From positions 301,804,642 through 301,868,641 of the forward strand of contig CM040123.1 of assembly GCA_022559845.1 (NCBI GenBank): a stretch of DNA of 64,000 nt, given 5' to 3'. Position numbers and translations under genes: made by a program. A model generated the notes under the pieces. It worked only from the letters and a program-made list of their open reading frames with translations. It was not told the origin of the DNA and did no database searches. This DNA is from Amorphophallus konjac (Eukaryota; Streptophyta; Magnoliopsida; Alismatales; Araceae). This document shows positions 33,865 through 44,623 of the stretch, piece after piece (position 1 is the first letter of the stretch; each line of letters begins with the position of its first letter).

Positions 33865-36800
33865 TGTAATACCCTGGATTCTTATCGAATCTTCCAGATC
33901 TTTATCGGAGTGCTTTCGGATCGCTTTTGTGGGTCCTAAGTTGAGTTTTACGATCCACGTGGGTTTTTCTATCGTACAAGTTACGTAACCTTGTGGTGAG
34001 TTTATTTCTCAGTTCATCGACTCGAGGACGCTACAGTTGCGATGTACTCTTTGAGAGGATCGTTTCGGTTATTTTTACGTATTTTTCTGAATTAGGGGAT
34101 TTTTGACACAAAAATTAGAATTTCAGAAAATTAGAAAAAATTCCTAATTTTCTTTCTATTTAACCTTCCTCACCCTCTCTCCTCCCTCATTTCTCACCTC
34201 TCTTTCTCTCTCTCATTCTCTCTCCTCTCTGGATCTCTCGGTGCGGGGTGCACACCGTTGGTGAGCTGGCCGAGGCGGGAACGCGATGGGGTGATCGGGA
34301 CGCGTGATGGGGCGACAGATTAAGCGTGGCGCGGCGTGATCCCTCTGGGGATTCAAAGCCGGTGCGGTTCGTTATTTTGGTGGATTTCAGCACGGTTTAG
34401 TCGCTTTGGCGCACGGAATCGTCGGTGCAGGTAGGGAAATGGATCACCTACTTCTTTTCTACATTCCCTTGCAGTTTCACGCTGAATGGTGAGCATACGA
34501 GTGGGTTTTATCTCGTTTGGGTAAAATCATGCTTTTGGGGTGTTCATAGGGTTTGTCGAAAAATAGCGACGATTTTCAGATCAGTTGGTATCATTCGAAC
34601 CCATGGACTGTCAGCGTTCCAGATCTGCTGATTTCGTGTCGATTGGTCATCATTTGGGGCCGGTACGAGCCCGGGAACCCCGGTGACCCAAATGGGGTCG
34701 ATTCGATGGAATTGCCCGTTTCTTGCTATTAAGCCGTTGCATGTGCCCCTTCGGCCTGTGGAAGGTTGCTTTTGTCCATTAGGACTGTTTCCCCATCGAT
34801 CAGGATCGAACGGGGCGTGGAACTGGGCTTTAGGGCTCGGATCTGCCAGTTTTCCGCCGTAACCGGTCGACCGCCGCGGGCGGGCCGGTCAACCGGCCAG
34901 CGTTCGCAGCGGACGGTGACCGACCGCTTTGGTCCGGTCGACCGACCACCCTGGTCCGGTCGACCGACCCTGTCAGGTCGACAGACCCCATGGGTCAGGT
35001 CGACCGAAATTCTATATTTTTGACCATTTTGAGTCCCTGTCGGTCCGGTTGAGACCCAATGATTGACCTATGGCCTCGCGAGTGTCCCGGACACCTTGTG
35101 GGTTCCATGTCCGTATTTCTGGGGTGTCGGAAGGTGTCGTGTTACCTCGATTAGCATGCCCATAGGTGTGTGTGTCTCGAGCTTTATGTTACGCTCGATC
35201 GAGTCACCGTGTATCGGTGTGAGTGCGGTGGGGTTCCCCCGCATGTGTGTGGCCTCCCTTGAGTTCCCGTCTTGAAAGGATGGTCTCGGTGGCTTATGGT
35301 CTACTTCGGTATTCTTGCTATCGTGCTTTTAGACCTAGTCAAGAATTTAAGTTGGTTGGCCTTGGCGGCCCAACCTTCGTCTGCCTCTTCGTTGTGGCGC
35401 CCCTTTCTTAGGCCGCTACAAGTCGCTTGACTTAGGTTAATGTCTTAGGGCGGTTAGTGTGGCGGTTGTCTCTTGGACCGCCTAGTCCGTGTGGCGGATC
35501 TATATTAGACCACTTTGGTGGTTTGACCGAATAGGTCGATTCAGGGTTGACTGGGTTTAGCGGCCTAATCCTTGACCGCTACAGTCACCTAGCGGCCCAT
35601 TCTATGACCGCCAGCGTATGTTCCTCCGCTTAATTCCTGTGTGTCATTTCCTGATGTGTTGGTTTCTAAGTACCTCAGCTTGACCTCGTGGTTTGCCCAT
35701 TGTCCCGTGGACGTCTTTCGATGTCTTATGATGGCTATAGCCATGTTATCAGATAGCCAGGCATACCCTGCTATTGGTTAGGTTTCTGTATCGCTTCAGA
35801 GTCATTATTTAGGTTCTAGTCAACCCGGTGAGACCCAATGGTTGACAAGTAACCTTGTGTGTGTCTCAACTGTTCTGGATAGCTCGAGACAGTGGTTCTG
35901 GACTCCTTGAGGTACTATCTTACCTCGGTCTGGTGTCCAGGTGCTTTGAGGGTCTTGATGCTCCCTCAGGTCTCCGTGAGTCATTTTATATGGTTATGTG
36001 GATCCGATGATCCATTGTCATTTCCTGTGGCTTAGGATTAGACTGATTGGCGGTTCGTCACCACCGTCATGCTACGATCTTGGTTCCGAGCCATGAGACT
36101 CAAGGATCATTGTATTGGTAGGTCTAGTTGCGCTGTCCTGAGTCTATTGGCAGTTGGTGTACTGCCTTTGTGCTTCGTAGTACGGGTGACAATACGTGCT
36201 TAGCCTGTCCGTACTCCAGCACTCGTGTTTCAGAGTCTCCATGTCTAGTGAGCCTCCACTAGTCGTAGCCTCACGACCTCCAGTGTCGGCCCACCTGGGA
36301 GTGGTGGTGAGGGCAGTTCCCGAGATACAGTTTTTAAGCTAGTTTCCGTGGGCCCCTTCTTTACGGTAGCGTCATGCTGGGGGGGAAAACTAGCTAGAGG
36401 CCTAGCTCTACGCAAGAGTTGGTGTGTGCACACGTGGTCAGGGGCGTTTGGACTTGAACCGACGGGCGTGACCCTGACTAGTCACTCGTTACTGTAGTTC
36501 CTGTTCTGGTTCAGTGAGTATCTCAGTCTCCGTCATTCTCGGCGTCCGTAGTGAGATACTTGTGGCGTAGTGTAAGACGTCAGTGGACGCATCTAGCCGT
36601 TCTTCTTGTGAGGAGGTGCTTTTGTCACGTGACACGTGACTCTCGTGTTTCTCGTACGTCGTAACCTCTCCAAGTTAGTCTTTTCTTGGCCTTACCCGAG
36701 GTCAGCGCTGTTTGGCATGCACGATGAATCAGTCGTGTATGCATTTGTGCTTTGGGACCGTGCATGACAATCCAGTCGTGTAAGCCTTAGTGTTCTATGT

Positions 36801-37589
36801 CTGTCCAGGTCTTTTCTATGCTTTTCACCTGTCTTCGTAGGCCTTCGCCTAGGGTCTTGTGCTGTGTCAGCAGATCGATAACTCCTAACTTTGTGAGATC
36901 AGGGTTCGCCTTTCTATTGCTGTTTGGAGTAGTTTAGGGAGCCGAGGTTCATTCGACAGCCGTGTTTTGCTTAGTACGGATTTTCCCTTTTCTTTTAGCT
37001 ATTCCTACTCTTTCCGTTCTCGGTTTTACCTTTACAGCTTTCTAGTAGTAGTTTCCTACCTTTCCTGCTTTACTACTACTGCTGCTATTTCAGTTGTTCC
37101 ATGTTACTACGTTATTTTTTAGTGGGGATCCACGTGACCCTTACTGAGCCAGTGACACGAGGCTCACCCCTACTTTTCCGGTGGGGTCGTCTCTGCTTCC
37201 TTTGCGGTTCCTAGTGTGGCGAGTTCGTAGTTGCTAGCAGTACCTGCGTCGGGACTCTGGTAACATGGAACAACTGGGCTTCCCCCGACCTCAGTGTACG
37301 TTTTTCTTTCTGTTGGACTATACTTGTCTTTCCTTTGGACTGGACTCTGGCATAATTGTTAATTTTAACTATTAATTAAAAATTAATTTTATTTCTGCTA
37401 CTTTAGCAAACCTGATTAATGAAATTTAATTGCTTATTGTTATATTTGTGACTTCAATGTACTACACGACAATCCTTTTTCCCTTCGGAGCTTTACAGCT
37501 CTTGGGAGGCTTCACGGGTTCCAAGTGGTATCGGGTCTACTCGGTAATCCTATTGGGTATATCCGGTATCCGGAGTCCGGGTCGTCACA
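33865..37589 (+). repeat. 5' LTR of the plus-strand LARD-family element
   Basis: Starts TGTAATACCCTGGATTC and ends GTCCGGGTCGTCACA. A CT-rich stretch after TTTCTATTTAACC (34150-34240) marks the probable transcription start. GGTCGACC palindromes occur at 34863-35000 and GCGGTC/GACCGC units at 35450-35620. The GGGGGGAAAACTAGCTAGAG block (36380) and GTGTGCACACGTGG (36424) are shared with three other LTRs. No gene. Confidence 0.85.
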
Positions 37590-37591
37590 GA

Positions 37592-37603
37592 TGGTATCAG
37601 AGA
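37592..37603 (+). other. Primer-binding site (Met-tRNA type)
   Basis: TGGTATCAGAGA, two bases after the LTR end. Confidence 0.85.
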
Positions 37604-39570
37604 GTTGTTGTGTGAAGTACATGGGAATCCGAGATATACAGTGTCCAGAGTCCTTAAAGTCCAGTACAGTCTTTCGCTGGCTTAGGTTTCGCGATTCCTT
37701 GACGCTTGGTTTTCCGTAAGTGGTCTTGTGCGTGCCGTGTTGGCACTGTACGAGATGGTTTTGCTCTCATCAGGATGTGATATGATGCTCTTTTTCATCG
37801 TGGTGTTTGTCTCGATCATGCTGTACTTGGCAGAGTTCGCCGGTAGGCGTGAATCTGCAGTGCATTGTTCAAGATTTTTCCGTGGCTTGTTCAGGTAGCT
37901 GATGACTTTTTGAGTTGGTGTGATGGCCGTACACGTTCTTACGTTGTTTTGGTCATCCCAGCTTAAGTCTGTTCAGCTCCTGAGGTGTTTCACTTCGGAT
38001 GAAGTGGTTGCTTTGTTGCCTCGATTGAGAAGATGCTCAAGCGAACCTACGATTTTCCTTCCTGGTGAGCTACTGTTAGTGATCTTGATTCTCCTCATCC
38101 TGTTTGGTGGAGTCTTTTCAAGGTAAGCCTTTAGTGAGACCTCTCTCCTGTGTCTGCTTAAGTGTGGATAGTGTTTATTCTGAGCCTGATCTGCCTCTTT
38201 GTTATACGGTTGCTTGGCTTAGGACGTATTTGTGTGTTAACAGCCGTTGTGTGCCGTGTTTGTCATGCCGTGTCTAGCAGCCGATGTGTTGTGAAGGTTC
38301 AGTAATTGTTTCAGAATGTGAGGGTAAGCTGAGATTAGCAGTTTTCTTTGTGCTTTATGCTGAAGCTGGCGCTCTTCTTGGTTTGCACCTAGGCGACTTG
38401 TGATCGGTTTCTAGCAGGATCAGTACTCGTGGTGTAATACATTACGATTTTCATGAATTGTGATGGCACCGAGTGTGTGATGAGATGCGGATATCGGGAT
38501 ATCTCTGATGCCTGTGTGCATTGTATGAGTGCACAGCGGAAGCGTGTGGGCTGATAACCCACAGGTCGAGGATCGTTGGTTGTAAGATTCTGACCGGTCG
38601 AGAGAATTGTTTTTCTCGATGTGACTTCATCTTGGCTTCTTGTGCCTTGATGTTGTCTATTGCCATGCCATTATTCTTGAAGGTATTATGGTGTTGGCAC
38701 TAGCATTTGTGAGTGTTGAGGGAATCGGTCGGCATTTCTGCTGATTGAGTACCCTCTTCTCTGTAATTCTTTCTTGGGTGTTGTGCTCTCAGGACGTGAT
38801 CGTGGTCCTTGAGATGCATTTCCCGAGATTGTTGCCCTCGTTGTCGTGGGTCTTTTCTTGGTGAGCTGCTCTTTGCATGACTAGTCCATTATAGTCGTGT
38901 GCTCAGCTATTATTGTGCCTTGATGTGACCCAGCTTGCAGTTCTGTTCCGTGGTTCTATGTTCAGTACGGAGCCGAAATCCTGCAAGTGCTGCTGCTATT
39001 GTCGTTGTAGTTTTGTCATTGCTTCCCTGTGAATCTGTCTTAGCATCGTGTGGACCATGATCTTGTCGGTTAGTTGTGCTGTACTCTTCTTTCTAGTAGA
39101 GTTAGCATGCGACTCGATCAGATATAATATCTGAGTGAGGACTGACTTGATTGTGTTTGTGGTCCAGTGCTATCGTTGGCATCCTGTGTGCCAGGCTTTC
39201 GTTGTTACCTTTGGCACTGGAGCCGATGATGTGTCGAGCTGTCAGCTGAGAGGACTATGCCTCCTTGTTTAAGCTGATGCTTGTCGTGTCTGTCATTTTG
39301 TGTTATCGGTTGCTGTTGTCGCGGCATGAGTCGTGTCTCCTTTCTTATGAGACGTAAACGACGTTGCCTTGTTTCTGAGGTGTCAGGCTTGTGTTCACTT
39401 GTGTATTGTGCTCGTCCTTTGGATCGATTTCTCTTGAGATCCTGAGCGTGTGCTTGTGATTATGGTCTGACAGTGTTCCTCTGGACAGTATTTTTTGAGA
39501 TTTGTGTTGTTCCTAGTTCAGATGTTTGGGTTTGTTCTTCCCTGCTTCTCCTTGCTAGCTCCTTAAATTT
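37604..39570 (+). other. Non-coding internal domain of LARD-family element
   Basis: About 2 kb with no gag or pol similarity. It is related along much of its length to the reverse of 15535-17317. Short open frames do not match between the two copies, which argues against coding. Confidence 0.7.
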
Positions 39571-39571
39571 C

Positions 39572-39588
39572 GAGCTTGAAGGAGGGGA
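39572..39588 (+). other. Polypurine tract of LARD-family element
   Basis: GAGCTTGAAGGAGGGGAG, equivalent to the tract at 15501-15534. The next bases (TGTT) are shared between the target duplication of the inserted Sirevirus-type element and the LTR at 51085. Confidence 0.75.
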
Positions 39589-39593
39589 GTGTT
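39589..39593 (+). repeat. Target-site duplication (left) of gag-only element
   Basis: GTGTT, identical to 51084-51088. Confidence 0.9.
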
Positions 39594-39887
39594 TGTTGTG
39601 CCCCTGTGATTTTGATGATGGCTGTGATTTTGATGATTGACTTTTGATGTGTGTTAATCACTGTGAGTCATCTTGCTGTGTGAGTCATCATGTTGATATT
39701 CAGTCACTTTCTGTTCATAATGCAGTCTTTTTCAAATGTTCAGTCAAGCATTGCATATTCTGATGTTCAGTCTGATTATCAAAGCATTGTATTGCTGTTC
39801 AGTTAGTTTAACAGATTTAAAGCATTGCATGTTTTATGTTAGTCATTTTATCTGCTGCATAAAGCATGTTCAGTCATGCTGTCTGCT

Positions 39888-41320
39888 TGTGCAAGTCTAC
39901 ACATCCTATTTGGTCGCTCTCCAAGTCTATACACTGCCAGCACACATGTACAAACTATCTTCATGTGAAGTCTTCACATCGACTGTTCATGCAAAGTCTA
40001 GACATTCGATCAAGTTTGTACACTGGTCTTGGGATATGGATTCATAAAGTACATACACTCTTCGGTTGACTTCAACTGAAGTATGTACATCGGCATGCAT
40101 TGCATCAAGTGTATACATTGGGTCATGCATTCACTGTAGAGTCTACACATTGCTGGGTCTTATTCAATGTCTTCATGGATTCATCAAGTCTATACGCTGG
40201 AAGACAAAGTCTATACAGCGTCAACTCATTGGGCTGTAGCGTCAACTCAGCAAGTCTATACATCCTCAGTTGAACGTAAGGTATATACGTTGCAGCGTCA
40301 ACTCATTGGGCTGCAGCGTCAACTCAGCAAGTATGCACATCGCCTCATTTCTTCAAAGTCTATACGCTGGATCGTCTTTCTTAGCGTCTTCATATTCAAA
40401 GTCCATACATTGGTCTTCACCTAAAGTCTGTACATCACTGTAGCTGCATCGTCTCATGCAGCGTCTCATTCAAGTCTGTACAGTCTTTGCGTTTCAAAGT
40501 CCATTCGTTGCACTCTCAAGTCTGTACAGCCGATCGTCTCAGTCAGCGTCTCACAGTTCCAAGTCTATACACTGGACTGTGCTCTCAAAGTCTGTACATT
40601 ACCTTCAAGGCACCAAGTCTATACACTCTCCTGTTCACATCTCTGTGAAGTCTATACATTGCTGATCGAACGTAAGTCCATACATTCCAACCTTTTCCTA
40701 CGTTCGCTGCTTTAGCTTCACTCCAAGTCTATACATTGGACTGCCAGTCTTTACCTATGTTCAGAGCCTCAAGTCTATACAGTGGTAAAGTCTGCACATT
40801 GTGCTTTGAAGCTCAAAGTCTGTACATTGGCTTCACATCTTCAAGTCTGTACATTGGCTTGGCATCTACAAGTCTGTACATTGGTTCAGATTTTTCAAGT
40901 CTATACACTGGCTTATTCTTCAAGTATATACAGCCTGTCTTCACGTTCTAAGTCTATACATCGTTCCTCAAAGGCTAAGTGTATACATTGTCCATATTGC
41001 ATTACATGCTTTATATCAAAGTCTGTACAGCATGCCTTGTTGTTCACAGCCTTCAAAGTCACATTGTATTACGTCAACGCAGTGCATTGGCATGTAGTGA
41101 AGCGTCAACGCATTACATTGTGCATGCCCTGGCAAAGTCTATACATCGCCCCAATGCCTGCACGCAGAGTCTGTACACTGCGCTGCCAGCCTGCACGTAG
41201 CAACTCTATACATTGCTATCTGCCTGTCGTTTGAAGAGTCTATACATTGCTGTTTGTCTTGTAAAGTCCATACAGTAATGTCTGCACGTTGGCTTTAAAA
41301 CTGAAGTCTATACAATGTGT
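39888..41320 (+). repeat. Array of about 40 AAGTCTRTACAYTG motifs in U3 (5' LTR)
   Basis: The motif recurs about 40 times in 1.4 kb with unequal spacers of about 10-60 bp that are mostly unrelated to each other. Typical copies are AAGTCTATACATTGG and AAGTCTGTACATTGG. Part of the array also contains GCAGCGTCAACTCA repeats (40210-40330). The arrangement is repeated at 48248-49680. Confidence 0.9.
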
Positions 41321-41409
41321 TGTATTCTTCAGAGACTGTAAAGGGTTTACACTTAACATGATAAGTTCTTATATGTCTGACAGGCACTCTTCGCAGAGGC
41401 TAATGAAGG

Positions 41410-41483
41410 CACGTGATCTAAGGAAGGACGAGGTGCCCAGATGAGGACACGTGTACTGACAGCCTGCTAGATGCTGCCACGTG
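41410..41483 (+). promoter_or_regulatory. Three CACGTG palindromes upstream of TATA (5' LTR)
   Basis: CACGTG at 41410-41415, 41448-41453 and 41478-41483. Palindromes of this type are a described feature of Sirevirus LTRs and are G-box sites. In the 3' LTR the third is CACATG (49837-49842). Confidence 0.75.
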
Positions 41484-41543
41484 GTCCGAATTCTTAGGGC
41501 GGGAAATGTGGAAACCACACGCGCCCTAGCTGCTACTGCTGCT

Positions 41544-41553
41544 GATATAAATA
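41544..41553 (+). promoter_or_regulatory. TATA box, 5' LTR of gag-only element
   Basis: GATATAAATA, 60 bp after the last CACGTG and just before the A/G-rich leader. The same box is at 49902-49911 in the 3' LTR. Confidence 0.75.
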
Positions 41554-42722
41554 GAAACCTTCGTCTTCAGATGAAGAGAGATCGAAGTAGAAGGACTGAA
41601 GCCTTGAGCAGAAGTAAGAAGAAATAAGAGTGAGCCGACAGAAGAAAAAGAGCTGTAGAGAAGAAGGAGAGAACAGCGTGAGAGAGAAGGAGAGCAGAGG
41701 AGAAAGAAAGAGAGATCGAAGTTGAGAGAGTAGAAGCTGTGAAGAAAAAGCAGAGTGCAGAGAGGTCTTCGATCCAGTGAAGAAAAGAAAGAAAAGAAGA
41801 GAGCAGAGAAGAGAGTGAGAGCAGAAGAAGGAAAAGAGAGAGATAGTGCTCGTGAGAAGTGAGAAGAAAGAGAGAAGAAAGAGAAGCAGAAAGAAGAGGA
41901 AGAAAAGAAGAGGAGGAGAGAGTCTATTGAAGATCAGTTCAGTCTGTTCGTGGATCAAATCCAGAACGACTATGCTCATTGAGAGCTACATCTCTTGTGT
42001 TTCATTTCCAGCTTTTGTTGCTGTGCTTTTTATGTTTCTTTATTTTTTCTTTTGTTTCTTTGGTTAGCCTTGTTCTTCCGATTGCCCTGCTAGGGATCGG
42101 GTTCCTCCTGTGGATTCAGGAGAAGGGAGACTTGTCTTCGGTTCTGGGCTTGTGGCTTGCAAGTCCAGGGGTCCCTCCGGTTGGAGGAAGAGAGGTCTGC
42201 GACCTTTGGTTGCTGGTGACTGGGAGTCACTAGCGGGTTCCCTCCTGGTCTGGAGGAAGAGAGACTTCGGTCTCTGGTTTCCAAGTGGCTGGGAGTCACT
42301 TGGGGTGTCCCTCCGGTTGGGAGGAAGAGGGGAGGCTGTTCCCCTGGTCAAGCTGTGTGGCAGCACTTGTTCGCAGACTGAGTCTGTAGTTTCTAGCTGT
42401 GTGCTAGTGGAAGCCTCACTCCGGTTGGGAGTGAGGGGTGGATGTAGGTCTTGGTGACCGAACCACCTAAAAATCTGTTGTGCTGTGTGATTGACCTTGT
42501 GCGCTTGTTCCTTGTCTTCTACCACCCTTCACAGGTTGCCTTGAGCTCTATTGTTTCTATCGGTATTGCTTCCGCTAGGTGATCTTTTTGGCGCGCCTAA
42601 CATATTTGCTCAATTGATTGAGCCGTCTGTGTTTTAATTCCGCATATTATTTGAGCGAAAAGTTTTTTAAGGGCAGGATTCATTCACCCCCCCTCTGAAT
42701 CCGGGCCTAGCACCCTAACAAT

Positions 42723-42734
42723 TGGTATCAGAGA
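42723..42734 (+). other. Primer-binding site (Met-tRNA type)
   Basis: TGGTATCAGAGA, two bases after the LTR end at 42720. Confidence 0.9.
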
Positions 42735-42835
42735 GGTGTCTGCTTAGAAGGTCCAGCGACCTGCAGATCCGATCCTGCTGTCTTCGGTGCTAATTTGTTT
42801 TTAGTGCATGAATATTCCTGTTGCATTAATCTGAT

Positions 42836-44623
42836 TTGTTTTCAATGGCTAGTTGTCCACCCGTCTTTAGTGGTTCTGATTTCAGTCAGTGGCACAGTGC
42901 TTTACGTGCTTATGTTAAATCTGTTGATCCAGATCTGTGGAAATTAATTTCACAAGGTCCTCACACATTACCAACGAAAGTATCCAAATGGACCGACAGA
43001 CACAGATCAAAGGATGGAGAAAATCAGAAAGCCCTTAATCTGATGAAAGCAGCTACTGACAGAGCCTTATGGTCTTGCCTTCATGATTGCAGGTCTACTA
43101 AAGATATTCTGGATATACTGAAGCGAACTCAGATAAAAAATGAGGACAGCTGCATGATGGCTGACAGAAATAATCAAGGCAGCAGTCAAGATGAAGATGA
43201 TGATGATAATGAGGTAAATCCCTTTGAAAACTATACTTTAGATGATTGGGAAAATGCATATGCTGAATTGTTAGAGTCACATGAGAGCTTAAGAAGTCAG
43301 TATAAAAAATTGAAGAAGAGTAGTAGGTCAGACAATTTAAATGTCGATTGTAGAAATTGTGCTGAACTGAAAAATGTTCTTGATGCTCGTATGTCTGATA
43401 CTCAAATGCTGAAGAAACAAAATTCATTGCTAAAAAATGAAAATCAAGATCATGTAAAAGAAATCTCTGAACTTGAAAAGAAACTTAGCCTAGCTAGTCA
43501 TGATTCTGTTCAGAGTAAGGATTTGCTGAAAGAATTTGAATGTGTTAAGTCTGAATTGAACAAGCTGAAATCTGAAAATGATTCTCTCAGAAAACTCTCC
43601 AAAGAAGATGAAGAAAAATTAGAGAAACATAAACAGGAGAACACATTGCTGACTGAAAAATTTGAAGCCATCAAATCTGTAAATGTGGAATTACAGAAAA
43701 ATATTGAAAAGAAGGAAAATGATTTGAAGGAATTTAAGGCTGGAAGAAAACTTGAAACTAACTCAGAAGATCAGACTTTAATAAATGAGTTAATTCAAAA
43801 TGATAAGCTTAAGGAAGAAAATGAGAAGTTAAAAATGCTGAACTCCACTATGTCTGAGAGACTGCTAGCCTTAGAAAGAGGAAAAAGTGTTTGTATTGAA
43901 GACCCTGAGAAACTGAGCAATCTGGAACAAGAAATTAAAAAATACAAAATAGCTAATAAAGTTTTAAATGAAGCTATGAATTGCAGTGAGCAAGAGATTG
44001 CCAGTTATGAGCTACACATTTTCTCTCAAGAAAAAGAAATTCAGGATTTAAAAAACTCCTTGTCTAAATTTGTGAGTGGGCAAGATAATCTGAACAAACT
44101 GCTGGGAGTAAAAGTCAATTTTCAGAAGGAGGGGTTAGGTTATAATCCTATAAATAAAAAGAATTTTGAAAATAAAATTCATACATCTTTTGTTGCTAGC
44201 TCTACTTCTCACACTTCTCAGAAGCCCACTGTTCAGAAAAAGCTGGGAACAAAGATTAATTTTAAGAAAGAAGGACTGGGTTACAGTCCAGTCATGAGGA
44301 AGGTTGATGGAGCCAACCTGAAAACTATTTTTGTTAAATCTTCTGAACAGGAAGAGCCTTCTACTTCATCTCCAACTCAGTACAAGGCTAAGAAAATAGA
44401 AAAACAGGATAACAATCAGAAAAAGTTGAAAACATCAAGAAAAAGACTGATCTCAAGTATGTGGAAAAAGTGCATGTGGAAAAAGTGGATGCTGTTCATC
44501 AAAAGAACAAAAAGGTTCCTGCCACTTCACTGCATGATGTTCAAAAATCATCCATGCACATATACACACATGCATACAAATAGAAAACTTCATGCCATTA
44601 CTGTCATAAACCTGGTCATTTGA
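42836..44623 (+). CDS. Gag-like coiled-coil protein, 595 aa (Sirevirus-type Gag N-terminal part)
   Basis: The first about 105 residues read as the start of a copia Gag (UBN2-like): PVFSGSDFSQWHSALRAYV and DPDLWKLISQGP. The middle of that domain is missing. An acidic stretch (DEDDDDNE, residues about 118-125) leads to PFENYTLDDWENAYAELL, the match of PFENYTIDDWEEAYIQLM in the Sirevirus at 57652. Residues about 140-415 are Lys/Glu/Leu-rich and strongly coiled-coil-like. The motif LG.K.NF.KEGLGY.P occurs twice (about 422 and 468), but only once in the other element. The last about 60 residues are probably out of frame: another frame continues the gag text (KVHVEKVDAVHQKNKK, then the first zinc knuckle). 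A second ATG at 42845 could be the start. It probably forms particles, using enzymes from elsewhere. Confidence 0.8.
   Translation: MFSMASCPPVFSGSDFSQWHSALRAYVKSVDPDLWKLISQGPHTLPTKVSKWTDRHRSKDGENQKALNLMKAATDRALWSCLHDCRSTKDILDILKRTQIKNEDSCMMADRNNQGSSQDEDDDDNEVNPFENYTLDDWENAYAELLESHESLRSQYKKLKKSSRSDNLNVDCRNCAELKNVLDARMSDTQMLKKQNSLLKNENQDHVKEISELEKKLSLASHDSVQSKDLLKEFECVKSELNKLKSENDSLRKLSKEDEEKLEKHKQENTLLTEKFEAIKSVNVELQKNIEKKENDLKEFKAGRKLETNSEDQTLINELIQNDKLKEENEKLKMLNSTMSERLLALERGKSVCIEDPEKLSNLEQEIKKYKIANKVLNEAMNCSEQEIASYELHIFSQEKEIQDLKNSLSKFVSGQDNLNKLLGVKVNFQKEGLGYNPINKKNFENKIHTSFVASSTSHTSQKPTVQKKLGTKINFKKEGLGYSPVMRKVDGANLKTIFVKSSEQEEPSTSSPTQYKAKKIEKQDNNQKKLKTSRKRLISSMWKKCMWKKWMLFIKRTKRFLPLHCMMFKNHPCTYTHMHTNRKLHAITVINLVI

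Larger units (their letters stand above)
33865..39588 (+). mobile_element. Second LARD-family element, plus strand, lacking a 3' LTR
   Basis: A 5' LTR of 3725 bp, a Met-tRNA primer site, a 2.0 kb non-coding internal domain and a polypurine tract can be followed without a break. The internal domain and LTR blocks match the minus-strand element at 12285-20508, so this is the same family. Directly after the tract the sequence changes to a different LTR, split by the Sirevirus-type insertion, so the expected 3' LTR is absent or lies beyond the window. Confidence 0.8.
39594..42720 (+). repeat. 5' LTR of gag-only Sirevirus-type element
   Basis: TGTTGTGCCCC...CACCCTAACA. The U3 part (39594 to about 41570) contains an array of about 40 AAGTCTRTACAYTG motifs, then three CACGTG palindromes, then the TATA box. 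After it come an A/G-rich leader (41570-41930) and a CT/GG-rich U5 with repeated GGAGGAAGAG phrases (42160-42340). Open frames inside are by-products of these biased stretches. Confidence 0.95.

Noticed and set aside
40736..41234. Plus-strand frames with repeated SLYIGS/VCTLAS residues (also 49094-49592)
   Set aside because: Translation of the AAGTCTRTACAYTG array; the repeats shift frame from one to the next.
39888..41320. CRISPR-like look of the repeated short motif with variable spacers
   Set aside because: Spacers vary widely in length, the repeat is only about 14 bp and imprecise, the context is a plant LTR, and no cas genes are present.
41533..41979. Minus-strand open frame, 148 codons, Leu/Phe/Ser-rich (also 49884-50342)
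   Set aside because: It is the complement of the A/G-rich leader of the gag-only element's LTR. The hydrophobic look comes from the TTC/CTT-rich complement.
42064..42525. Minus-strand open frame of 153 codons and plus-strand frame 42110-42457
   Set aside because: Both fall in U5 of the LTR over repeated GGAGGAAGAG phrases, with a counterpart in the other LTR and no protein motif.
42721..42740. Possible tRNA remnants at TGGTATCAGAG sites
   Set aside because: These are primer-binding sites directly after LTR ends; no cloverleaf can be formed around them.
43098..43427. Minus-strand open frame opposite the coiled-coil gag
   Set aside because: Shadow of the plus-strand Gag frame, produced by its AAA/GAA-rich codons.
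44410..44450. Programmed -1 frameshift signal between the two Gag frames
   Set aside because: A-rich runs are present, but no classical slippery heptamer is in phase, and the -1 frame has a stop near 44579 before the knuckles.
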